From VRUE01 sp963699215 (GTDB lineage Bacteria; Actinomycetota; Thermoleophilia; Solirubrobacterales; 70-9): a stretch of DNA of 64,000 nt. The position numbers and the translations under genes are program-made. Location of the stretch: contig OY969422.1 in assembly GCA_963699215.1 (NCBI GenBank), positions 744,001 to 808,000 of the forward strand. Direction: 5' to 3'. Below, piece by piece: positions 33,361-42,355 of the stretch. Positions within the stretch are counted from its first letter, which is position 1; every line of letters begins with the position of its first letter. Under the pieces are notes generated by a model. That model was not told where the DNA came from. It did not search any database and worked only from the letters and a program-made list of their open reading frames with translations.

Positions 33361-34802
33361 CCCTGAAGCGTTATGAAGCGCTCCTCCGTTAGCTCTAGGA
33401 CTGCGAAAGCGGGACCCTCGCGGGTGTTGCCGGAGTCCTTGACGCCGCCGTAGGGCATCTGGTCGGCGCGGAAGGTCGGGACCTCGTTGATCAGGACGCC
33501 GCCAAACTCGAGCGTCGCGGCCGCCTCTAATCCGCGACCCATGTCGCGGGTGAAGACGCCGGCCTGAAGGCCGAACTTGGAGTCGTTCGCCAGCCGCAGC
33601 GCCTCGCCGAAGTCCGCGTAGCGATCGATCGTCGCCACCGGGCCGAAGACCTCCTCGCACCAGACCTTGGCCTCGCGCGGTGGGGCGCCGAGCAGGGTCG
33701 GAGCGAGGCAGCGTCCCTCGTCGACCAGCTCGCCCCCGGTCAGCAGCTCGGCCCCGCCGGCGACCGCCTCGTCGATCCACTGCTTGACCCGGTCGCGGTC
33801 ACTGGGCGAGATCAGCGGCCCGACGTCGGTCTCGGGGTCGAGCGGGTCGCCGACCCGAAGGCTCCCGGTGTTGGCGACGAGGCGCTCGGTGAAGGCGTCG
33901 GCGACGTCCTCGTGGACGAGGATCCGCTGGATCGAGATGCAGCTCTGCCCCGCGTGGGAGAAGGCGTGCAGCTTGGCTTTGTCGGCCGCGATCTCCCAGT
34001 CGCCATCGGAGTGGACGATCAGCGGCGCGTTGGAGCCCAGCTCGAGGTTGACCTTCTTGTGCGGGACGCGGCTGCGGATCCCCCAGCCGACCTTGGCCGA
34101 GCCGGTGAAGCTGAGCGCCCCGGTCAGCTCGTGCTCGACGATCGCGTTGCCGACCTCCGAGCCCGGGCCCGGGACGACGCTGAGCCAGCCCTGCGGCAGG
34201 CCCGCCTCGACCAGGATCGCGGCCAGCTTCAGCGCTGAGATCGGCGTCTGCCCGGCTGGCTTGAGGACGACCGCGTTGCCGGCGGCAATCGCCGGGCCGA
34301 GCTTGTGCGCAACCAGATTGAGCGGGAAGTTGAAGGGGCTGATCGCGCCGACGACGCCGAAGGGGACGCGCAACATCACGCCGAGCTTGCCGGCGCCGGC
34401 CGCCGATGCCTCCATCGGCACCGTGCCGCCGCTCAGCTTGCGCGCCTCGACCGCGGAGAAGGTGAGCGTGTCGACGCAGCGGGCGGCCTCCGCCTGCGCG
34501 GTCTTCAGCGGCTTGCCCGCCTCAGCGGCGATCGTCAGCGCCAGATCGTCGAGCCGCTCAGCGGTCAGCTCGGCGGCCTGGTCGAGCACCGCTGCCCGCT
34601 CGTGCTGAGGGAAGTCGCCCGACTCGAAGGCGGCACGGGCAGCAATCGCACAGCGGTCCACGAGCCCTGCGTCGCCCTGCGCGACCCGGCCGACGACGGT
34701 GCCGTCATACGGGCTCTTTACCTCAGCCCACTCGCCCGTCCCGGTCCACTCGCCAGCGGCGAGGAGCTCGTGGTCGACCGCTTGCACCGTCTGCGTCGCC
34801 AT
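33357..34802 (-). CDS. Aldehyde dehydrogenase
   Basis: NAD(P)-dependent aldehyde dehydrogenase of 481 residues. Asn158 (SPFNFP), Glu254 (NLELGSNAP) and Cys288 (HAGQSCISIQR) are all present, with the cofactor loop SFTGSAKVGWGI. The SCISIQR active-site context is typical of the lactaldehyde / phosphonoacetaldehyde / GapN-like branch rather than betaine-aldehyde dehydrogenases. Substrate not determined; it could take the aldehyde made by the decarboxylase at 28951. Stop codon within element B2; element C1 lies 16 nt before its start. Confidence 0.9.
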   Translation of the reverse strand: MATQTVQAVDHELLAAGEWTGTGEWAEVKSPYDGTVVGRVAQGDAGLVDRCAIAARAAFESGDFPQHERAAVLDQAAELTAERLDDLALTIAAEAGKPLKTAQAEAARCVDTLTFSAVEARKLSGGTVPMEASAAGAGKLGVMLRVPFGVVGAISPFNFPLNLVAHKLGPAIAAGNAVVLKPAGQTPISALKLAAILVEAGLPQGWLSVVPGPGSEVGNAIVEHELTGALSFTGSAKVGWGIRSRVPHKKVNLELGSNAPLIVHSDGDWEIAADKAKLHAFSHAGQSCISIQRILVHEDVADAFTERLVANTGSLRVGDPLDPETDVGPLISPSDRDRVKQWIDEAVAGGAELLTGGELVDEGRCLAPTLLGAPPREAKVWCEEVFGPVATIDRYADFGEALRLANDSKFGLQAGVFTRDMGRGLEAAATLEFGGVLINEVPTFRADQMPYGGVKDSGNTREGPAFAVLELTEERFITLQG

Positions 34803-34817
34803 TCAGCTAAGCGTAGA

Positions 34818-34946
34818 GGAGGGCAGGGGTTGCCTCGACGATGCCTCGCGAAGCGGCCCCGGCAAGGTGATTCCAGCCGCGAAGCGGCACCAGATTCCAC
34901 CGCCGAAGGCGGTGGTGGGCACTCGTCGAGGCGACCCCTGCCCTCC
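34818..34946. repeat. Structured palindromic element, family C, copy 1
   Basis: 24-bp inverted repeats (34818-34841, 34923-34946, one mismatch) enclose an 81-nt cargo with three GAA-loop hairpins: CGC-GAA-GCG, GCCGC-GAA-GCGGC and CCACCGCC-GAA-GGCGGTGG, linked by GGTGATTCCA and AGATT. The cargo is 77/81 identical to that inside birA (57105-57185). The inner ten bases of each arm (GCCTCGACGA) are shared; the outer fourteen are specific to this locus. It begins 7 nt past the stop of the 34954 gene. Confidence 0.88.
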
Positions 34947-34953
34947 CCAATGC

Positions 34954-35943
34954 TCAGCCGTCGGCGTAAGGCTGAATCGGAATGCCGTGGTCGGTCTCGC
35001 GCATCCCCAGCTCATAGGCCGCGCCGGCGGCGAGGGAGAGCCGCAGCGGCGGCACGGCGGGTCGTTCGACCGTCAGCTCGAGATCGGAGACAGAGCAGTT
35101 GACCGTGTTGTGCTCGGGCCCCTTGGGGTCGGCGTAGATCCAGCCGACGAAGTCCTTCCGTGGCGCCGAGACCTTGCCGCGGACGACGATTTCCTTGCCC
35201 GGGAGGACGAAGGAGCACTCGCCGGCGGACTCGACGATCGTCGCCTTGCGGATCTGGCCGAACCCACCCAGACGGTGGGCCTTGCCTTCGAGCATCAGCA
35301 TCCCGGACGGGATCCAGGGGGTCTTCCAGGGACCCAGCTTGATCCGGGCGGCGCCAGCGTCGAAGTAGGTGCCGGGGGAGCCGTCGAAGCCGGTGCCCTC
35401 CAGCCAGACCCAGCGCTCGGCGTGCTCGGTGCCCCAGTTGTGGCCGATCATCCCTGGCCAGCCCTCGAGCTCGATCGTCTCGCCGCCGATCTCGAGACGG
35501 CCGTCGAAGCGCGCGTTCGGGAAGGGGGCGACGAACTTGGTTTTCGGCAGCCGCGTCTCGTAGAGGCGGTCCGATGGCAGGTACTTGCAGGGCTCGGCGT
35601 CGCCGGAGAAGCTCAGCTCCCACGACGCTTGGAGCGTGTCGGTCGCGATCCCTCCGCTGGCCCTGCCGGGGCCGATCTCCGCGCCTGCGACGCGGATCCA
35701 CGATCCGGCCGGCGTCGAGAGCTCGGCGGCCGGCACGGTCACCTTGGTTGCCCGCGGCCCACCCGCCTCGCGGTCGAAGAGGACGAACCAGATCGAGGCT
35801 TTCGGCTCGGCCCCGGGCCGCTTGTGGACCGTGTGCCGGATCCAGACTCCCCGCCCGCCCTCGGGCTGGCAGGCCTTGATGTAGAAGCTCTCGTAGTGGC
35901 CCGCCCTGGGGGCGACCGCCGGGAACCGCGCTCCCTGGTCCAT
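34954..35943 (-). CDS. Lipocalin-like (CrtC/AttH-type) protein of unknown function
   Basis: 329-residue protein with no signal peptide. GWPGMIGHNWGTEHAERWVWLEGTGF is typical of the hydroxyneurosporene synthase / AttH / tocopherol-cyclase-like double beta-barrel family. Other beta strands are regularly spaced (ASIWFVLFDREAG, FDGRLEIGGETIELEG, WIYADPKGPEHNT). Relatives act on hydrophobic isoprenoid substrates or have unknown roles. ATG 35943; it lies 10 nt downstream of the ychF stop, probably in the same transcript. Confidence 0.7.
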   Translation of the reverse strand: MDQGARFPAVAPRAGHYESFYIKACQPEGGRGVWIRHTVHKRPGAEPKASIWFVLFDREAGGPRATKVTVPAAELSTPAGSWIRVAGAEIGPGRASGGIATDTLQASWELSFSGDAEPCKYLPSDRLYETRLPKTKFVAPFPNARFDGRLEIGGETIELEGWPGMIGHNWGTEHAERWVWLEGTGFDGSPGTYFDAGAARIKLGPWKTPWIPSGMLMLEGKAHRLGGFGQIRKATIVESAGECSFVLPGKEIVVRGKVSAPRKDFVGWIYADPKGPEHNTVNCSVSDLELTVERPAVPPLRLSLAAGAAYELGMRETDHGIPIQPYADG

Positions 35944-35953
35944 GACCGGGACG

Positions 35954-37030
35954 CTACACCTTGATCGTTACCACGTCGCCGTCCTGGATCACGTAGTCGC
36001 GGCCCTCGATCCGGAGCAGCCCGCGATCGCGGGCCGGTGCGTAGCCGCCGCACTCGACCAGCTCCTGCCAGCCGATCGCCTCGGCTTTGACGAAAGCGTC
36101 CTGGATCTCGGTGTGGATCGTCCCGGCCGCCTCCCAGGCGGTGGCGCCGCGGCGCAGCGGCCGGGCGACGGCCTCCTTGTCCTCGCCGGCGGTGAAGAAG
36201 ACGATCAGGTCGAGCAGGTCGTAGGCGGCGCGGACCAGGCGGGCCAGGCCGGAGCCCTCGACCCCGTAGGACTGCGCGCATCTCCTCGGCTTCCTCCGGG
36301 TCGAGCTCCGCCAGCTCGCCCTCGATCCGGGCGCTGACCGCGACCACGCCGGCTCCGACTTCGGCGGCGTGGGCCGCGACCGCCGCGGGCGGCTCGGCGT
36401 CGCCCTCGTCGACGTTGGCGACGTAGAGGATCGGCTTCGAGGTCAGGGCCTGGAGGTTGGCCGGCCCGTGGGCGGCGGCGTCGGGGACCGTGATCGAGCG
36501 GGCCGGCTTGCCGGCGGCGAGCGCCTCGACCACCTGCTCGAGCCAGTCGCGCTCGGCGATCGCCTCGGCGTCGCCGGACTTGGCGCCTGCTTGGCGACGC
36601 GGTCGAGCCGCCGCTCGACCTGCTCGTAGTCGGAGAGGACCAGCTCGGTCTCGATCGTCTCGATGTCGGCGAGCGGGTCGACCCGGCCGTCCGGGTGGGG
36701 GACACCGGAGTCGGCGTGGCAGCGGACGACGTGGCAGATCGCGTCGGTCTCGCGGATCGAGGCGAGGAACTGGTTGCCCAGCCCCTCCCCCTCGGAGGCG
36801 CCCTTGACCAGGCCGGCGATGTCGTGGAAGGAGATCGTCGCCGGCACCAGCTCCGAGCTGCCGACCGTCTCGGCCACCTGCTGCAGGCGCTCGTCGGGCA
36901 CCTGGGCGATCGCCACGTTGGGCTCGATCGTCGTGAACGGGTAGTCGCCGGTCTGGGCGCCGCCCTTGGTCAGCGCGTTGAAGAGGGTCGACTTGCCCGC
37001 GTTGGGCAGCCCCACGATCCCGACCTTCAT
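35954..37030 (-). pseudogene. ychF: Ribosome-binding ATPase YchF/OLA1, two frameshifts
   Basis: Obg-family ATPase that binds ribosomes. The first frame from ATG 37030 contains G1 GLPNAGKST at 7-15, the switch region DIAGLVKGASEGEGLGNQF, and runs to RVAKQA near 36590. There two extra bases (a GC dinucleotide) shift the frame, and KSGDAEAIAERDWLEQVVEAL with the NVDE nucleotide motif continues in another frame. A further extra base near 36275 (EEMR to QSYGVEGSGL) leads to the TGS domain (FFTAGEDKEAVARPLRRG, RDYVIQDGDVVTIKV) and TAG at 35954. With three bases removed, 357 residues are obtained, normal for YchF. Overlaps the PAP2 gene by 4 nt. Confidence 0.85.
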
Positions 37031-37521
37031 AGCGAGAGGGGGACGATCAGGCCGAGGAGGACGCCGAGCACGGCGCCGGCGAGGACGTCGGACGGGTAGT
37101 GCATCCCCAGGTAGGGCCGGCCGAGCGCGAGCGCGGCGGCGAGCAGGAAGGCCAGCGCCCCCAGCGGCTCGACCCGGGACATCGCGGTCGCGACGGCGAA
37201 CGAGGAGGTGGCGTGGGCGGAGGGGAAGCTGAGCGAGCTGGGCGCACCGCCGAGCGGCGGCAGCCCCTCCAGCACCGGGCGCGGGCGCTTGGCGACCAGC
37301 TTGATCGCGTAGTTGAGCCCGATCGCGACCGGGCCAAGGGCGGCGCAGATCAGCCAGGCTTCGCGCTGGGCGCGGTCGAGCAGCGCCAGCGCGACCCCGA
37401 GTGCGACCCAGACCGCGCCGTTGTTGCCGGCCTTGCCCAACAGCCGCGCCGCGCGCTCGATCGCGGGGGAGTGCCCGCGGGTCCGCATCGCGCGCAGCAG
37501 TCTTAGGTCGGCGCTCTCCAT
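37027..37521 (-). CDS. PAP2-family phosphatase, membrane-bound
   Basis: 164-residue integral membrane phosphatase. The three PAP2 motifs are KLVAKRPRP, PSAHATSS (the usual PSGH, Gly to Ala) and GRPYLGMHYPSDVLAG, with catalytic His in the last two. Four to five TMs. Related to undecaprenyl-diphosphate and phosphatidylglycerophosphate phosphatases; which lipid phosphate it uses is not evident. ATG 37521; its stop overlaps ychF start by 4 nt (ATGA), so they form an operon. Confidence 0.88.
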   Translation of the reverse strand: MESADLRLLRAMRTRGHSPAIERAARLLGKAGNNGAVWVALGVALALLDRAQREAWLICAALGPVAIGLNYAIKLVAKRPRPVLEGLPPLGGAPSSLSFPSAHATSSFAVATAMSRVEPLGALAFLLAAALALGRPYLGMHYPSDVLAGAVLGVLLGLIVPLSL

Positions 37522-37547
37522 CGGCGGGGCAGGATAATCCGCAGTCG

Positions 37548-38517
37548 ATGCCTTTCGTCCCTGGCTACGTCCACACGCCCGGCCACCACTGCGGCTCGAC
37601 CGCGCTGCGCAACCTGCTCGCCTTCGACGGCGTCGAGCTCAGCGAGGAGATGGCCTTCGGGCTCGGCGCCGGCGCCTGCTTCTACTACGTGACGATCGAG
37701 GACGCCTCGCCGACGCGCTGGTTCAACGGCCGCACCGCCCGCCTCGAGGAGAGCTTCGCCGAGCTGACCGGGGCGGCGCTGGAGCTGCGCACCTTCGAGC
37801 CCGGCGACGACGGCGCCTGGGAGGCGGCCCGCGATCAGATCGACGCCGGCAGGCCCGGCCCTCCTCCTCACCGACCTCTACTACCTCGACCACTACGGCA
37901 ACTCGGCCCACTTCCCCGGCCACGCCGTGGTCCTCGCCGGCTACGACGACGAGGTGGCGCACCTCTCCGACACCGGCTTCGAGCAGCTGCAGACGACCCG
38001 GCTGGAGAACCTCGACGAGGCGCGCCACAGCAACCATCCCGCCTACCCGCTCGCCGGCCACATGTTCACGGCCACGGGCGAGGTCTCGTCCGAGCGCCTG
38101 CGCGAGGCGATCCCGGCGGCGATCGAGCGGGCGGCGCGGGCGATGGTCGAGCCCGAGTTCCGCGACTTCTCCGGCCTCGACGCGGTGCGCCGCCTCGCCG
38201 CCGAGGCGGGCTCCTGGCCGGAGACCGCCGAGGACTGGCAGTGGTGCGCCCGCTTCGGCTACCAGGTGATCGAGCGCCGCGGCACCGGCGGCGGCGCCTT
38301 CCGCCTGATGTACTCGCGCTTCCTCGAGGAGGCGGGGCGGCCAGAGGCGCCGCTGGCGGCCACGGCCGCAGCCGCCTGGACCGATCTGGCCAACGCATTC
38401 CACGCCGCCAGCGAGAGCGAGGAGCCGGAGCCGGGGCTCTGGCGGCAGATCGACAGCGCGGCCAACCGGGCAGCCGAGGCCGAGGAACATCTCTGGACCT
38501 CTTTGGACAATCCGTAG
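37548..38517 (+). pseudogene. BtrH/C39-like cysteine peptidase-fold protein, frameshifted
   Basis: Resembles the BtrH_N plus DUF4872 family (butirosin BtrH acyltransferase and relatives): HCGSTALRNLLAFDG with the candidate nucleophile Cys18, FGLGAGACFYY, and HFPGHAVVLAGYDDE containing the His, then a helical second domain (SERLREAIPAAIERAARAMV, DFSGLDAVRRLAAEAGSWPE). The frame from ATG 37548 is open to about 37855, where AGRP should continue ALLLTDLYYLDHYG but an extra base in AGGCCCGG shifts it; the other frame then runs to TAG at 38517. One base removed gives 322 residues. Function uncertain; probably an acyl or aminoacyl transferase. Confidence 0.7.
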
Positions 38518-38526
38518 TTATCCCCT

Positions 38527-38546
38527 ATGGAGCCCGCGTGCTCCAT
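38527..38546 (+). terminator. Weak intrinsic terminator
   Basis: ATGGAGC pairs with GCTCCAT across a 6-nt loop, 10 nt after the stop of the BtrH-like gene, and a short GTTTTC follows. It separates that gene from the surface-protein gene at 38618. Confidence 0.45.
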
Positions 38547-38617
38547 GGTGTACCGTTTTCAACTAGCGGGAGGCGGGTAGTGATCTTTTGAAACCCGTCT
38601 TTTGAGGAGAGTCATAT

Positions 38618-41446
38618 ATGAGAAGCAAGCGTGGTCCACTAGGGCTGCTCGTTCTCGCCGCCGCATTCCTCGTTCTCGCACTCGGAGCATCCAGCGCCCA
38701 GGCCGAATTCGGCATCGAAAGATGGGAATCGCTGACCTGTAAAACGGACGTGACCCTTCCGGGAGCGGGAGATTGGTCGAACACCCCCGGCAGCGATCCA
38801 TGCATCGCGTCGAACCCCGCCGAACGGTTCTACACCGAAGCGGCCGGCCATCCCCCGTTTGGCATCACGGCGTTTCTGATGAATCAGACGGGGGGCAGTC
38901 CAAACCTCCCCGACGGCTTCCTCAAAGAGATCCGGGTCGAACTGCCCGAGGGCTTGGGTGTCAATCCCCAAGCCACGCCCCAGTGCACTGTGCAAAAACT
39001 CTCGGAACCGGTTGCCCCGGGTCCTCCCGTGGCAACCAAATGCACGACCGAAGTGCCCGGGTCCCTGGTTGGGGTCGACTACCTGACCACCCTCGCCCCT
39101 GGACCATCTCCTCCCGCGGGTACGGAAATCACCATCCCGGCGTTCGTCTACAACATCGAAACGCCGGACGACCCCGAATCGCCGTTCTTTGGCGCACCCT
39201 CGATGGCCGGCTTCAACGCGACCGGGAAACCGACGATCCTCGTCGGCGACCTCGATCCGGTCGACCAGCACATCTCCTTCACGATCCACGACATCGAGTC
39301 GCCGCTGACGCCGGGCGTCGCGCCGATCATCGGCTCGCGGCTGGTCTTCCAGGGCCAGAAAGGAACCGGCTACTTAACGCTGCCGAGCGAGTGCGCGGGG
39401 CCGCAGACGACCATTCTCGACGTCCTCTCGCATCCGTATCCGATCCCTCCGGGACCAGAACTGGAACGCATCAAAACCTTCGAAACCCCCTACAGCGCCA
39501 CCGACTGCGACAAAGTCCCGTTCGACCCGTCGATCGACGTCACTGTCGACAGCAAGACCGACTCGCCCGATCCGGCGACGCTCGATGTCCAGATCCCCTT
39601 TAACCCGAACCCGACCGGGATCACCGACTCGCAACTGGAGGTCGCGAAAATCACGCTTCCAGAAGGAGGCGGGATCAACCCCTCCTCCGCGAACGGGCTC
39701 GTGCCTTGCACGGATGAGCAGTTCGCGAAAGGAACCAACAACCCGATCACCTGTCCCATCGAGTCGAGGGTGGGTTCGGTCGAGGTGGTGACCCCATCGC
39801 TGCCCGGCGTCCTCGGAGGCGAGGTCTACGTCGGCGCACCGAACAGCAACAACCCGAGCTCCGGCGAGCAGTTCCGAATCTTCCTGCACGTCGTCTCGGC
39901 GCGCTTCGGGGTCAACGTGCGGTTGGTCGCGAATGTCTTCCCCAACCTGAAAACCGGGCAGATCACTGCCGAAGTTGCCGACAACCCCCAGGCACCCTTC
40001 GAATCGTTCAAAGTCCACATCGACGGGGGCCCGAAAGGCGTCCTGACCACGCCCGACACCTGCGGGCCGCACAAAACCACGTCACAGTTGACCCCGTTCT
40101 CGGGTAACTCCGATGCGGAACCATCCAGCGAATTCACCCTGGACGAAGCCGCCGGTGGCGGACCCTGTCCGAAAACGCTGGCCGAGCGGCCGTTCAGCCC
40201 GACCTTCAGTGCCGGGACGAAAAGCACCAAGGCGGGCGCCTTCAGCCCGTTCGAGCTGCACATCACGCGACCCGATGGCGCCCAGGAGATCCGCCAGGTC
40301 GACGTCGACCTGCCGCCGGGGATGGTGGCGAAGCTGAAGGGCGTCGCGTACTGCCCCGAGGCGGACATCGCCGCCGCGGCCGGCAAGAGCGGTGCAGCGG
40401 AGCTCGCCGCGCCGAGCTGCCCCAACAGCAGTTTCGTGGGCACGACCGGGATCGACGCGGGCTCCGGCCCGGCGCCGTTCCACACGACCGGCAAGGCCTA
40501 CCTCGCCGGCCCCTACAAAGGCGCGCCGATCAGCATGGCCTTCGTGACGTCGGCGGTCGCGGGCCCCTATGACCTGGGGACCGTCGTGGTCAGGGCCGCC
40601 ATCAACGTCGACCCCGAAACGGCGGAGGTTCACGCCGTCTCGGATCCGATCCCCTACATATTCGGCGGGGTGAAGCTCGACATCCGCAAGATCGACGTCT
40701 CGATCGACCGGCAGAACTTCACCCTCAACCCGACCACCTGCCGCCAGGCGTTCCAGATCGGATCGGGGATCTTCGGCGGCGGCGGCAACCCGGCCGACCC
40801 GGCAAGCTGGTTCGAGTCGAAACCGTCGACCGAGTTCCGCGCAAGCGACTGCAAAGCGCTGCAGTTCAAACCGAAGTTCTACGCGCGGATCTTCGGCGGC
40901 GAGAACCAGGTGCGCAGGACCGCCCACCCGAAATTCCGGGCCACCCTGGATGCACGCAAAGGCGACGCCAACGTGCGCCGGGCAGCGTTCATCCTGCCCC
41001 GCGCGACGATCCTCGACCAGGGCCACATCAAAACCATCTGCACGCGAGTGCAGCTGGCGGCGAAAGACTGCCCGAAAGCGTCGATCTACGGCAATGCCAA
41101 GGCGACCTCGCCCCTGCTCGCGGGCCAGCTCAAGGGGCCGGTCTACCTGACCTCGTCCGACAACCCGCTGCCGGACCTGCTGGTCGACCTGCGCGGCCAG
41201 GTGGACATCCGCCTGCGCGGCGTGATCAGCTCCGAGCACGGCCGTCTCAAGACGGTGTTCCGCACGACGCCCGACGTGGCGGTCGACAAGTTCGTCCTGA
41301 CGATGAAGGGAGGCGACCGCGGGCTGCTGGTCAACTCGCGCGACCTCTGCTCGAGGCAGACGAACGGCTTCCTCAATCTCGGGGCACAGAACAGCAGGCG
41401 GCTGAAACGGAACAACCTGCGGCTCAACATCCCCGCCTGCCGCTAG
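38618..41446 (+). CDS. Large secreted surface protein
   Basis: 942-residue exported protein; the signal peptide is KRGPLGLLVLAAAFLVLALG with cleavage near SAQA. A strong AGGAGA precedes ATG by 8 nt. The body is beta-rich with recurring blocks of the form (D/E)LPxG(M/L)xxN/K (VELPEGLGVNPQA, ITLPEGGGINPSS, VDLPPGMVAKLKG), and paired cysteines in CTVQKL, ECAGPQT, YCPEAD, SCPNSS and CPKAS, suggesting repeats of one domain stabilised by disulfides. The C-terminus is basic (RRLKRNNLRLNIPACR). Codon use includes more A-ending codons than its neighbours. Function unknown; probably a cell-envelope protein. Confidence 0.8.
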   Translation: MRSKRGPLGLLVLAAAFLVLALGASSAQAEFGIERWESLTCKTDVTLPGAGDWSNTPGSDPCIASNPAERFYTEAAGHPPFGITAFLMNQTGGSPNLPDGFLKEIRVELPEGLGVNPQATPQCTVQKLSEPVAPGPPVATKCTTEVPGSLVGVDYLTTLAPGPSPPAGTEITIPAFVYNIETPDDPESPFFGAPSMAGFNATGKPTILVGDLDPVDQHISFTIHDIESPLTPGVAPIIGSRLVFQGQKGTGYLTLPSECAGPQTTILDVLSHPYPIPPGPELERIKTFETPYSATDCDKVPFDPSIDVTVDSKTDSPDPATLDVQIPFNPNPTGITDSQLEVAKITLPEGGGINPSSANGLVPCTDEQFAKGTNNPITCPIESRVGSVEVVTPSLPGVLGGEVYVGAPNSNNPSSGEQFRIFLHVVSARFGVNVRLVANVFPNLKTGQITAEVADNPQAPFESFKVHIDGGPKGVLTTPDTCGPHKTTSQLTPFSGNSDAEPSSEFTLDEAAGGGPCPKTLAERPFSPTFSAGTKSTKAGAFSPFELHITRPDGAQEIRQVDVDLPPGMVAKLKGVAYCPEADIAAAAGKSGAAELAAPSCPNSSFVGTTGIDAGSGPAPFHTTGKAYLAGPYKGAPISMAFVTSAVAGPYDLGTVVVRAAINVDPETAEVHAVSDPIPYIFGGVKLDIRKIDVSIDRQNFTLNPTTCRQAFQIGSGIFGGGGNPADPASWFESKPSTEFRASDCKALQFKPKFYARIFGGENQVRRTAHPKFRATLDARKGDANVRRAAFILPRATILDQGHIKTICTRVQLAAKDCPKASIYGNAKATSPLLAGQLKGPVYLTSSDNPLPDLLVDLRGQVDIRLRGVISSEHGRLKTVFRTTPDVAVDKFVLTMKGGDRGLLVNSRDLCSRQTNGFLNLGAQNSRRLKRNNLRLNIPACR

Positions 41447-41456
41447 GGCACGGGGT

Positions 41457-41504
41457 TGCAGCGACGCCGGGGCGGGGCCCAGAGCCCGCCCCGGCGTCGC
41501 TGCA
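41457..41504. terminator. Bidirectional terminator hairpin
   Basis: A perfect 20-bp GC-rich stem (41457-41476 with 41485-41504) and 8-nt loop fills the gap between the convergent surface-protein gene (stop 41446) and methyltransferase gene (stop 41517). No U-run on either side. Confidence 0.7.
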
Positions 41505-41516
41505 GGTGCCCGCCTG

Positions 41517-42128
41517 TCAGGCCGGGGACAGCCGAGCGAAGTAGGCGAACCAGTTGCCGGAGTGGGTCTCGTGGGAGAGGCCCGCCTGGCCGGCCTGGCG
41601 CTTGAGGCTGGCGAGGGTGGTGAAGTGGGGATCGCCGAACAGCTCGCCGACGACGAGGCGGCCGGAGGGCTTCAGCACGCGGCGGATCTCGCGCAGCGCG
41701 GCGCCCGGATCGGGAATCTCACCGAGGACCGCGGTGAGGACCGCGGCATCGACCGAGGCGTCCTCGTAGGGAAGGGCGGTCGCGTCGCCCTGGGTGGGGA
41801 CGACGTTCTGCAGGCCGCGCTCGGCGGCGCGGCGCATGACGTGGTCGAGGAACTCCTGCTGCAGGTCGAAGATCTCGACCGTGCCCTCCGGGCCGAGCCA
41901 CTCGGCGAGGTCGAGCGTGTAGTAACCGGTGCCCGGACCGATCTCGAGGACCCGCTCGCCCGGCGTCGGTTGCAAGACCGACCGCAGCCGGTCGCGGGTG
42001 ACGATCGGGTGCGGCGCTTCGACCCAGAATCGCTGCCCGTAGGGGCAGGCGGACGGGTTCTTGCGCCACCACAGGGCCGCGCCCAGCGTCGCCAGCGAGG
42101 CGGCGCCGAGCAGCCGGCGCGCCCGCAT
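41517..42128 (-). CDS. Class I SAM-dependent methyltransferase
   Basis: 203 residues. The SAM-binding motif I is VLEIGPGTGYYTLDLA, with later motifs GTVEIFDLQQEFL and ASVDAAVLTAVLGEIPDPG. The N-terminus is hydrophobic/basic (RRLLGAASLATLGAALWW) and could be a membrane anchor. Belongs to the UbiE/Methyltransf_11 type; acceptor unknown. Fourth gene of the operon 43604 to 41517; its ATG overlaps the stop of the preceding gene by one base. Confidence 0.85.
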   Translation of the reverse strand: MRARRLLGAASLATLGAALWWRKNPSACPYGQRFWVEAPHPIVTRDRLRSVLQPTPGERVLEIGPGTGYYTLDLAEWLGPEGTVEIFDLQQEFLDHVMRRAAERGLQNVVPTQGDATALPYEDASVDAAVLTAVLGEIPDPGAALREIRRVLKPSGRLVVGELFGDPHFTTLASLKRQAGQAGLSHETHSGNWFAYFARLSPA

Positions 42129-42355
42129 CAGTCCTCCCGGTCGAAGGAGAAGCCCACCCGGTGCTCGCCCGAGTCGATGCGCAGGAAGGCGACCTTGCCG
42201 ACGTAGACGGAGAGGACGCCGTCCTCGGTCTTGACGTCGTGCCAGCCGCCCTTCTCGACCTGCTTGCGCAGATCCTTCAGCTCGTCCTCGTCGATCCGCA
42301 CCGGGACGACCTGGCCGCCCTCGAAGCCGATCTCCACCTTCTGCGCGTCCGCCAT
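42128..42355 (-). CDS. Small hypothetical protein (75 aa)
   Basis: Beta-rich acidic protein: VEIGFEGGQVVPVRIDEDEL, then HDVKTEDGVLSVYVGKVAFL and a final strand RVGFSF. It overlaps both neighbours by one base (mce stop and methyltransferase start), so it is translated as part of that operon. I recognise no family. Confidence 0.65.
   Translation of the reverse strand: MADAQKVEIGFEGGQVVPVRIDEDELKDLRKQVEKGGWHDVKTEDGVLSVYVGKVAFLRIDSGEHRVGFSFDRED

Noticed and set aside
36205..36705. Independent small genes within the ychF region
   Set aside because: Each open frame carries a consecutive part of one YchF protein; none has its own start site.
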